5,267 nucleotides of DNA from an uncultured Lachnospiraceae bacterium. Its GTDB lineage: Bacteria > Bacillota > Clostridia > Lachnospirales > Lachnospiraceae. The stretch lies in contig CAMPAX010000167.1 in the NCBI GenBank assembly GCA_946633495.1, forward strand, positions 1-5,267, given 5' to 3'. Below, in pieces: positions 1 through 5,262 of the stretch. Positions within the stretch are counted from its first letter, which is position 1; each line of letters begins with the position of its first letter. The notes beneath the pieces were generated by a model. It did not search any database, had not been told where the DNA came from, and saw only the letters and a program-made list of their open reading frames with translations. Made by a program: the position numbers and the translations under genes.

Positions 1-1074
1 GATATTCTGGGGCATGATGATCCCACCATGATCCGGCGTCTGGAGGATCTGACGGGACTGGATGCAAAGAAGATCCCGCTGGATGATAAAAAGGTAATGG
101 CACTTTTCCACGGTACGGAGTCGCTGGGGATCACGCCGGCGGATATCGACGGAACCAGACTTGGCTGCCTCGGTATTCCGGAGTTCGGAACGGATTTTGC
201 CATGCAGATGGTAATCGACGCCAATCCGGAGAATTTCTCCGATCTGGTGCGGATCTCGGGCCTTTCCCATGGCACGGACGTATGGCTTGGAAATGCCAAG
301 GATCTGATCGCCAGCGGAATCTGTAAGCTGTCCTCCGCCATTTGCTGCCGTGATGATATCATGGTATATCTCATGCATAAGGGACTTCCTTCCGGAGATG
401 CCTTCGATATCATGGAGAAGGTTCGGAAGGGTATCGTGGCAAAAGGAAAATGTGATAAGTGGGAGGACTGGAAGATGGAAATGATCGCGCATGATGTGCC
501 TGAATGGTACATGGGAAGCTGCGAGAAGATCAAGTACATGTTCCCCAAAGCCCATGCGGTTGCTTACGTTATGATGGCATGGCGGGTGGCTTATTTTAAG
601 ATCTACCATCCGCTGGCGTATTATGCGGCATTTTTCAGTATCCGGGCGAAGGCGTTCTCCTATGAGACCATGTGTCTGGGACGGGAGAAGCTGGATCGGG
701 AGCTGCATCAGCTTCAGATGAAGGATAAATTTGAAAAGTCGGCAAAAGACGACGATTCGATCCGGGATATGAGGATCGTGCAGGAAATGTATGCCCGGGG
801 GCTGGAGTTTATGCCTATCGATATTTACCGTGCGGATGACCGGTATTTCCAGGTGATCGACGGGAAGATCATGCCCAGTTTTTCCTCCATTGAAGGAATG
901 GGCGAGGCTGCGGCCACACAGCTGAAGGAAGCGGCAAAGGACGGGATATTCCTGTCCCAGGCGGAGCTGAAGAGCCGGGCAAAGCTTTCAGGCACTGTGA
1001 TCGAAAAGATGGCGAAGCTGGGGATCCTGGGAGACATGCCGGAGACGGGGCAGCTGAAGTTTGATTTTCTGTGA
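1..1074 (+). CDS. polC: DNA polymerase III alpha subunit, PolC type (C-terminal part; 5' end outside window)
   Basis: This is the last 357 residues of PolC, the replicative DNA polymerase of Bacillota, which is about 1,450 residues when complete. The reading frame is open from base 1, so the ATG at 28 is internal. Residues match the B. subtilis PolC C-terminus as I recall it: GIPEFGT (58-64), SGLSHGTDVWLGNA (86-99), CRDDIMVYL (116-124), DVPEWY (165-170) and KYMFPKAHAVAYV (178-190). These belong to the fingers and the region after the palm. PSFSSIEGMG (292-301) is the helix-hairpin-helix-like segment near the end. The final residues QLKFDFL (351-357) fit a beta sliding-clamp binding motif (QLxLF type), so the 3' end looks intact. 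The catalytic aspartates, the exonuclease domain and the zinc-binding region lie upstream of the window. The stop is TGA at 1072-1074. The next gene starts 171 bases later, with no obvious terminator between. Identity is very secure. Confidence 0.97.
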   Translation, partial: DILGHDDPTMIRRLEDLTGLDAKKIPLDDKKVMALFHGTESLGITPADIDGTRLGCLGIPEFGTDFAMQMVIDANPENFSDLVRISGLSHGTDVWLGNAKDLIASGICKLSSAICCRDDIMVYLMHKGLPSGDAFDIMEKVRKGIVAKGKCDKWEDWKMEMIAHDVPEWYMGSCEKIKYMFPKAHAVAYVMMAWRVAYFKIYHPLAYYAAFFSIRAKAFSYETMCLGREKLDRELHQLQMKDKFEKSAKDDDSIRDMRIVQEMYARGLEFMPIDIYRADDRYFQVIDGKIMPSFSSIEGMGEAAATQLKEAAKDGIFLSQAELKSRAKLSGTVIEKMAKLGILGDMPETGQLKFDFL

Positions 1075-1088
1075 TGGCTATTCAATGA

Positions 1089-1110
1089 TCGATATATATC
1101 ATTATATCGA
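1089..1110. repeat. AT-rich 8-bp inverted repeat (hairpin) downstream of polC
   Basis: TCGATATA (1089-1096) and TATATCGA (1103-1110) are perfect inverted copies around the 6-base loop TATCAT, starting 15 bases after the polC stop. There is no T-run after it, and the stem is mostly A-T, so it is a poor intrinsic terminator. Its right arm shares bases 1108-1110 with the candidate SOS box, so it may be part of a promoter/operator region or a weak transcript 3'-end structure. Confidence 0.4.
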
Positions 1111-1121
1111 ACGCGCGTTCT
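1108..1121. promoter_or_regulatory. Candidate LexA (DinR) SOS box
   Basis: The sequence CGAACGCGCGTTCT contains a perfect 12-base palindrome, GAACGC/GCGTTC (1109-1120). It matches the B. subtilis-type LexA box consensus CGAACRNRYGTTYC at 13 of 14 positions; the last base is T rather than C. It sits 125 bases upstream of the ThDP-enzyme start. A weak promoter could overlap it: TTCAAT (1081-1086), 16-base spacing, TATATC (1103-1108). Both hexamers are poor matches to consensus. If real, LexA bound here would cover the region just after the -10 element. The next gene is not a DNA-repair gene, so SOS control would be unexpected. Chance occurrence or a relic of a lost gene are live alternatives. 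Confidence 0.4.
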
Positions 1122-1159
1122 GGTGTCAGCCATGAATTGTAAAATAGCCGATGGTAATT

Positions 1160-1225
1160 AAGATTCTTCGCCCTACGGGCTCAGAATGACACGGACATGT
1201 CATCCTGAGCGAAGCGAAGGATCTT
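1160..1225. repeat. Interspersed inverted-repeat element, copy 1 (outward arm order)
   Basis: The left arm 1160-1190 begins AAGATTCTTCG and ends CTCAGAATGAC. The right arm 1199-1225 begins GTCATCCTGAG and ends GAAGGATCTT. The arms are imperfect reverse complements around the 8-base spacer 1191-1198. The left arm carries a few extra bases at its centre (CCCTACGGG). The same arms recur at 3242-3300 in the opposite order and in the 3' array from 4911. No coding capacity is seen. This is a REP/MITE-like non-autonomous repeat lying in the leader of the ThDP-enzyme gene, where its transcript could fold into a long hairpin. Confidence 0.85.
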
Positions 1226-1233
1226 GAAATGAC

Positions 1234-1244
1234 GGAGAAGGAAG
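1234..1244 (+). promoter_or_regulatory. Ribosome binding site of the ThDP-enzyme gene
   Basis: GGAG at 1234-1237 lies 8 bases before the ATG at 1246, and the overlapping AAGGA at 1238-1242 lies 3 bases before it. The site begins only 9 bases after the end of the repeat element. This purine-rich stretch supports 1246 as the start. Confidence 0.75.
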
Positions 1245-1245
1245 A

Positions 1246-3219
1246 ATGAAACAACGACTTGCAGATTATATAGCGGACTTTCTGACGGATCACGGTGTGA
1301 CGGACTGCTTTACCGTGACCGGGGGCGGAGCCATGCATTTGAATGATGCCTTCGGGCATCATCCGAAGCTGCACTCCACCTATAACCACCATGAGCAGGC
1401 CAGCGCAATAGCGGCAGAAGCCTATGCGAGGCTGACAAACCGGATGGCTTTGCTTTGTGTGACCACCGGTCCGGGGGGAACCAATGCGCTTACCGGCGTG
1501 CTTGGAGGATGGCTGGATTCCATTCCGATGTTTGTGGTGTCCGGCCAGGTTCGGTATGATACCACGGCCAGGTATAATGCACAGTTTACGGGACGTCCCC
1601 TTCGTGCCGTGGGAGATCAGGAATTTGACATTACAAAAGCGGCGGGCGCCATGTGCAAATATGCGGCCATGGTGGAGGATCCGATGGAGATCCGGTATCA
1701 TTTGGAACGCGCATGGTATAATGCCGTAACCGGTCGTCCGGGACCCGTATGGATCGATGTTCCGGTGAATTTTCAGGGGTGTATGATCGAAACGGATGAA
1801 CTTCGGGGATATGAGGAGTTTGACCGGGTGAAGGATGAGGATGCCATGGGGCTTCCCGCACCCTTTGATTCCGATATCGCAGGGGATGTGCTGGATCAGA
1901 TCAGAAATGCAAAACGGCCGGTGATCTATGCCGGAAATGGGATCCGTCTGGCAGGAGCGATGGAAGAATTCCAAAAGGTTGTGGAGCTGCTCGGGGTGCC
2001 GGTATGCACCTACTGGGATGCTATCGATCTGATAGAGACAGACCACCCGCTGTATGTGGGACGGGGAGGAAATATGGGTGACCGTCCCGGAAATTTTGCG
2101 GTACAGAATGCGGATCTGATCCTGGCCATCGGCAACCGTCTTCCCATCCGGGTGACGGGCTATAACTGGAAGACCTGGGCCAGAGCGGCGAAGGTCATCA
2201 TGGTGGATATCGACGCCGGAGAAATGAAGAAGCCCACGATCCATGTGGAGCAGCAGGTCCATGCAGATGCCCGGGTGTTCCTCTCTGAGCTGCTGGAGCA
2301 GCTCCTGATCCGTGAAGGGAAAGAAGAACCGTCGGTCGAAGAAGAGTGTCTTGAGGGAACGGAGCAGGCGGAAGCTTCCGGCTGGGTTGAGATCTGCCAA
2401 AACTGGAAGAAAAAATATCCTGTGGTAACGGAGGCTCAAAAAGCGGAAGACGTTCCGGCAAATCCATATGCGGTATTTGATATCATCAGCCGGGCACTGC
2501 CGGAGGGGATCACCACCATAACAAGCAACGGTACCTGCTGTGTGGCAGGTCATCAGACATGGGTTATAAAGAAGGGCAGCCGATTCCTCAATAACAACGC
2601 GGTTGCCAGTATGGGATACGGACTTCCGGCAGCAGTAGGGGCAGCGGTTGCGGAACGAACGGATATGAATCAAAATGCATCCGAACAAACAGACCCGGAG
2701 TCGAGCTTATCGGATAAGGCTGCTCTGTCGGAAACGCGAAATATGAAGGCTGCACATCCGTATGTTGTCTGCCTTGAGGGGGACGGAAGCATCATGATGA
2801 ATCTGCAGGAGCTGCAGACCATTTCCACAAACCGGCTTCCGGTAAAGATCTTCCTCATCAACAATGAGGGATATCATTCCATCCGACAGACACAGACGAA
2901 TCTCTTCGGGAATCATACGAAGGTGGGAATCGGACCGGAATCGAAAGATCTGTCCTTCCCGGATTTCGGAAAGCTGGCGGATGCCTTCGGACTGCCGTAT
3001 GTACGGATCGGCGGAAATCGGGAGATGGAAGAAAAGATCGGCGGGATCCTGGCCATGGAGGGACCGGTGCTTTGTGAAGTGAAGGTTACCACGAAGCAGA
3101 ATTTCGAGCCGAAGAGCAGTACGAGACGGAATCCTGACGGAACGCTGGAAAGCCCTCCGCTGGAGGATCTGGCGCCGTTCCTCCCGAGGGAAGAGTTGAT
3201 GGAGAATATGTTCATCTGA
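1246..3219 (+). CDS. Thiamine-diphosphate-dependent enzyme, acetolactate-synthase-like (surface-glycan cluster type)
   Basis: A 657-residue ThDP enzyme with the three-domain fold of acetolactate synthase and pyruvate decarboxylase relatives. The N-terminal pyrimidine-binding domain (about 1-180) carries the expected catalytic glutamate, E50 in NHHEQASAIAAEAYAR, and the GPGGTNALTG loop (75-84). The central domain (about 205-350) has the Rossmann-like stretch ending VIMVDID (317-323). The C-terminal domain (about 405-615) has the ThDP/metal motif GDGSIMMN...INN: GDG at 512-514 and NN at 539-540. The tail LEDLAPFLPREELMENM is typical of homologues in O-antigen and capsule clusters. Known relatives decarboxylate pyruvate or other 2-oxo acids and transfer the resulting aldehyde carbanion; YerE of yersiniose synthesis does this to a keto sugar. 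True acetolactate synthase is less likely, since no small-subunit gene is seen and the partner is an aldolase. Two low-complexity insertions (about 355-380 and 472-503) make it longer than the usual 550-600 residues. A good ribosome binding site precedes ATG 1246. Family certain; substrate unknown. Confidence 0.9.
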   Translation: MKQRLADYIADFLTDHGVTDCFTVTGGGAMHLNDAFGHHPKLHSTYNHHEQASAIAAEAYARLTNRMALLCVTTGPGGTNALTGVLGGWLDSIPMFVVSGQVRYDTTARYNAQFTGRPLRAVGDQEFDITKAAGAMCKYAAMVEDPMEIRYHLERAWYNAVTGRPGPVWIDVPVNFQGCMIETDELRGYEEFDRVKDEDAMGLPAPFDSDIAGDVLDQIRNAKRPVIYAGNGIRLAGAMEEFQKVVELLGVPVCTYWDAIDLIETDHPLYVGRGGNMGDRPGNFAVQNADLILAIGNRLPIRVTGYNWKTWARAAKVIMVDIDAGEMKKPTIHVEQQVHADARVFLSELLEQLLIREGKEEPSVEEECLEGTEQAEASGWVEICQNWKKKYPVVTEAQKAEDVPANPYAVFDIISRALPEGITTITSNGTCCVAGHQTWVIKKGSRFLNNNAVASMGYGLPAAVGAAVAERTDMNQNASEQTDPESSLSDKAALSETRNMKAAHPYVVCLEGDGSIMMNLQELQTISTNRLPVKIFLINNEGYHSIRQTQTNLFGNHTKVGIGPESKDLSFPDFGKLADAFGLPYVRIGGNREMEEKIGGILAMEGPVLCEVKVTTKQNFEPKSSTRRNPDGTLESPPLEDLAPFLPREELMENMFI

Positions 3220-3241
3220 GATGGTGTCCGGAGAGTTATAT

Positions 3242-3300
3242 GTCATCCTGAGCGAAGCGAGGGATCTAAAAGATTCTTCGGCCGCTTCACTCAGAATGAC
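3242..3300. repeat. Interspersed inverted-repeat element, copy 2 (tight hairpin between genes)
   Basis: The left arm 3242-3267 begins GTCATCCTGAGCGAAGCG and ends GGGATCT. The loop is AAA (3268-3270). The right arm 3271-3300 begins AGATTCTTCGG and ends CTCAGAATGAC. The arms pair along nearly their whole length, apart from a four-base bulge (GGCC/GCCG region) in the right arm and two C/A mismatches. Two further non-identical positions would be G-U wobbles in the + strand RNA. It is the same family as 1160-1225, but the two arms are swapped in order. It fills about half of the 124-base spacer between the two metabolic genes and ends 23 bases before the next gene's AAGGAG. Confidence 0.88.
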
Positions 3301-3323
3301 ACACCTGCCACTCGGAACATCGC

Positions 3324-3337
3324 AAGGAGTAAGAGGG
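3324..3337 (+). promoter_or_regulatory. Ribosome binding site deciding the aldolase start
   Basis: AAGGAG at 3324-3329 lies 14 bases before ATG 3344, somewhat far, and the second purine run AGAGGG follows within 3332-3337, 6 bases before it. Either supports starting at 3344. The upstream in-frame ATG at 3221 has only a GGAG 16 bases away (3201-3204), and translation from it would run through the repeat hairpin. Confidence 0.6.
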
Positions 3338-3343
3338 TATATT

Positions 3344-4921
3344 ATGGGGAAGATCAGTTTGCTGGACTGCACCCTGCGGGACGGCGGATATGTAAATGAC
3401 TGGCGTTTCGGACGGGAAGCTATCCGGGGCATCGGACCAAAGATAGCAAAGAGCGGAGTGGAGATCTTCGAGGTTGGATTCATCAAGGGAGATACCTATG
3501 ATCCGGATCGGGCGGTATTTCCGGATGTAAGTGCCATAGCAAAGGCCATCGCACCGAAACAGCCGGAGCTGATGTATGTGGGCATGGTAGATATGTCCGC
3601 GCCGGTTCCGATGGAGCGGCTGGTTCCGAAACGGGAGGAGTCCGTGGACGGGATCCGGGTCATTTTCAAGAAAGACAAACAATCGGAAGGATATGAGATG
3701 TGCCGGGAGCTGATGGCTGCCGGCTATCCGGTGTTTGTGCAGTTTGTGGGAACGGATCAGTATGATGAGACGGAATGGGAGGAGGCGCTGAATCGGTTTA
3801 CGCCGTTGATGCCCTACGCCATATCCATTGTGGATTCCTTCGGACTGATGAAGCGGCGGCAGTTTCTCGAATACGTGAAGACCGCGGACCGGGTCCTTCC
3901 TCCTGCAATCCGGCTTGGATATCATGCTCACAACAATCTGCAGCAGGCCTTTGGAAATGCCGAAGCTCTGGTGGAGCTGGAGCTGTCAAGGGAGGTTGTG
4001 ATCGACGGAAGTGTCTTCGGTATGGGACGCGGTGCCGGAAATCTCAATATGGAGCTTTTCGCGGATTATATGAATGAATATCACGGGGCAAATTACCGGG
4101 TGGAACCCATGCTGGAGATCATGGATGCGTATCTGCAGGATATTTACAGGGAACGGTTCTGGGGATATTCCCTGCCCCTTTATCTGTCTGCAAAGAACGG
4201 ATGTCACCCCAACTATGCCATCCATTTTGCGGTGAAGGAGAGCCTGACCGAGAAATCCATGGATGAGCTGCTCCGAGGGATCACCCCTCATGACAAGGTT
4301 TATTTTTCCAAAGAGAAGGCGGAGGCGTATTATCGTCAGTATCAGGAGAATTTCCTGGATGATCAGGAGACTGTCCGCAGGCTGAACAGGGAATGGCAGG
4401 GGCACGATATTCTTCTGATCGCCCCGGGACGGTCGCTTCAGACTTACGGAACAGAGATTCAAAGGCGGATCGAAGAGGATCGTCTTACGGTGATCACGGT
4501 GAATTTCACCGGGGACCGGTTCCGTCCGGATTATATCTTCAGCAGCAATATGCGAAGATATTCGAAGTTTGAAGGTCATACGGATGCAAAATGCATCATT
4601 ACCTCCAATATGAAGGAGGCTCTTGAATACGATTACATGGTGAACTTCTCCAGTTACTCCTCCGAGGCGCCGGAGATCATCGATAATTCCGGAGTTATGG
4701 CGCTGAAGCTTCTGGCGGCAGCGGGTGTACGGCACATCCGGATCGCCGGCATGGACGGGTATTCCGGGGATTATGCCGCGGATTACTGCAACGATAAGGT
4801 GAGTTATGATTTCTCAAAGGAAGCCAATGTGCGGAATACATTGATCCGGAAGGAACTGAGTGAGATCGGGAAAAGGATGCGGCTGGAGTTTGTCACCCCG
4901 AGTCTGTATATGCCGTCCTGA
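3344..4921 (+). CDS. Aldolase-domain protein: HMGL/DmpG-like DRE-TIM barrel fused to a MAF/MptE-like C-terminal domain
   Basis: A 525-residue two-domain protein, probably cytoplasmic: no signal peptide or membrane segment is visible. Residues 1 to about 290 form an HMGL-like TIM barrel. LLDCTLRDGG (6-15) holds the catalytic Arg12 and metal-binding Asp13. VDSFG is at 163-167. GYHAHNN (192-198) holds the two metal-ligand histidines, H194 and H196. GMGRGAGNLNMELF (227-240) is the glycine-rich active-site loop. Family members cleave or form C-C bonds between pyruvate and an aldehyde using a divalent metal. Where DmpG-type aldolases have a catalytic His just after the Arg-Asp pair, this protein has Gly15-Tyr16, so its chemistry may differ. 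Residues about 350-525 replace the DmpG communication domain: LLIAPGRSL (357-365), VITVNFTGDRFRPDYIF (383-399) and LLAAAGVRHIRIAGMDGYS (456-474) recall the MAF/DUF115/MptE-like group and some sialyltransferases. It lies 124 bases after the ThDP-enzyme gene, probably in the same operon. The start at 3344 is chosen because homologues begin at the MGKISLLDCTLRDGG region; a longer ATG at 3221 adds only translated repeat. The stop TGA lies inside a truncated repeat copy. Domain calls are firm for the barrel and moderate for the C-terminus. Confidence 0.88.
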   Translation: MGKISLLDCTLRDGGYVNDWRFGREAIRGIGPKIAKSGVEIFEVGFIKGDTYDPDRAVFPDVSAIAKAIAPKQPELMYVGMVDMSAPVPMERLVPKREESVDGIRVIFKKDKQSEGYEMCRELMAAGYPVFVQFVGTDQYDETEWEEALNRFTPLMPYAISIVDSFGLMKRRQFLEYVKTADRVLPPAIRLGYHAHNNLQQAFGNAEALVELELSREVVIDGSVFGMGRGAGNLNMELFADYMNEYHGANYRVEPMLEIMDAYLQDIYRERFWGYSLPLYLSAKNGCHPNYAIHFAVKESLTEKSMDELLRGITPHDKVYFSKEKAEAYYRQYQENFLDDQETVRRLNREWQGHDILLIAPGRSLQTYGTEIQRRIEEDRLTVITVNFTGDRFRPDYIFSSNMRRYSKFEGHTDAKCIITSNMKEALEYDYMVNFSSYSSEAPEIIDNSGVMALKLLAAAGVRHIRIAGMDGYSGDYAADYCNDKVSYDFSKEANVRNTLIRKELSEIGKRMRLEFVTPSLYMPS

Positions 4922-4928
4922 GCGAAGC
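4911..4928 (+). repeat. Truncated repeat half-unit overlapping the aldolase stop codon
   Basis: TGCCGTCCTGAGCGAAGC matches TGTCATCCTGAGCGAAGC (1198-1215, and also 3241-3258) at 16 of 18 bases. The rest of the half-unit is absent. The TGA of the aldolase gene (4919-4921) lies inside the copy, so the last residues (Met-Pro-Ser) and the stop are written in repeat DNA. Confidence 0.7.
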
Positions 4929-4936
4929 ATAGACAC

Positions 4937-5076
4937 GAAGAAGTACAGGAATGATGTCATTCTGTGGAGCAAAGCAACGAAGAATCCTGAAAGGGATAAT
5001 ATGCAGACAGAAGTACGGGAAAGTTGTCATTCTGAGGAGCAAAGCGACGAAGAATCCTGAAATGAACAATACGTAG
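4937..5076 (+). repeat. Two 70-bp tandem direct repeats carrying the repeat-family core
   Basis: Units 4937-5006 and 5007-5076 align with a constant offset of 70 bases. Each has AAGTAC (4941 and 5011), then GTCATTCTG (4956 and 5026), GGAGCAAAGC, then CGAAGAATCCTGAAA (4978-4992 and 5048-5062). The core 37 bases differ at only two positions; the flanks are more diverged. This core is a longer variant of the half-unit seen at 1199-1225 and 3242-3267. A third AGTAC (5081-5085) starts another unit in which the core appears inverted. The region is non-coding; open frames here only translate the repeat. Confidence 0.85.
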
Positions 5077-5122
5077 ATATAGTACGAGTGATTGGATTCT
5101 TCGCCTGCGGCTCAGAATGACA
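5025..5122. repeat. Long inverted repeat (potential hairpin) joining the direct and inverted cores
   Basis: TGTCATTCTGAG (5025-5036) pairs perfectly with CTCAGAATGACA (5111-5122). CGAAGAATCC (5048-5057) pairs perfectly with GGATTCTTCG (5094-5103). An asymmetric internal loop (11 and 7 bases) separates the two stems and the terminal loop is 36 bases. No T-run follows, so it does not look like an intrinsic terminator. A transcript could use it as a 3' stabilising structure, as REP elements do. Confidence 0.7.
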
Positions 5123-5262
5123 GAAACGGAATCTGCGGCTTGGAATGACAGGAACGGTACCTGCGGCTCGAAATGACAGGAATGAAATCTGCAGCCTGGA
5201 ATGACAGGAACGCACCCTATGGCTCGGAATAACAGGAATGAGATGTGGTATGGAAAATAATA
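5095..5262 (+). repeat. 28-bp tandem repeat array (about six units, decaying)
   Basis: Units start at 5095, 5123, 5151, 5179, 5207 and 5235. ATGACA ends the first four units (5117, 5145, 5173 and 5201), ATAACA ends the fifth (5229), and the sixth is strongly diverged. The spacing is exactly 28 bases each time. Most units run GGAAYG, a variable four to five bases, CTGCGGCT, then NGGAATGACA. The first unit is the inverted half-element (GATTCTTCG...CTCAGAATGACA), so the array seems to have grown from one end of the interspersed repeat. There is no unique spacer between units, so it is not a CRISPR. With the preceding tandem repeats it fills the 328 bases between the aldolase stop and the putative next start. 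Confidence 0.85.

Noticed and set aside
1089..1121. Intrinsic terminator of polC
   Set aside because: The stem is AT-rich and no T-run follows either it or the adjacent palindrome.
1074..1149. Short inverted matches ATGGCT/AGCCAT (1074-1079, 1128-1133) and GGCTATT/AATAGCC (1076-1082, 1143-1149)
   Set aside because: Only 6-7 bp long, mutually exclusive and separated by about 50-60 bases; likely chance.
1126..2688. 520-codon open frame on the minus strand
   Set aside because: It lies opposite the clearly real ThDP-enzyme gene. Its translation is rich in His, Arg, Cys and Pro with no recognisable motif. It is a by-product of codon bias on the coding strand.
3221..3343. Upstream start for the aldolase gene
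   Set aside because: The added residues are translated repeat sequence, the ribosome binding site is poorly placed, and the family's conserved N-terminus begins at 3344.
2707..3486. 259-codon open frame on the minus strand
   Set aside because: It is antisense to the end of the ThDP gene, the repeat element and the start of the aldolase gene. It includes repeat translation (VILSEAAEESFRSLASLRMT type) and no conserved domain.
3986..4735. 249-codon open frame on the minus strand
   Set aside because: It is antisense to the aldolase gene, shows no motifs and has no convincing start context; a shadow frame.
4860..5060. 66-codon open frame on the plus strand overlapping the aldolase 3' end
   Set aside because: Its C-terminal part reads CHSEEQSDEES, a known artefact of translating this kind of repeat; no independent evidence of a gene.
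5095..5262. CRISPR array
   Set aside because: The 28-base units are directly adjacent with no unique spacers and diverge steadily; no cas genes are nearby.
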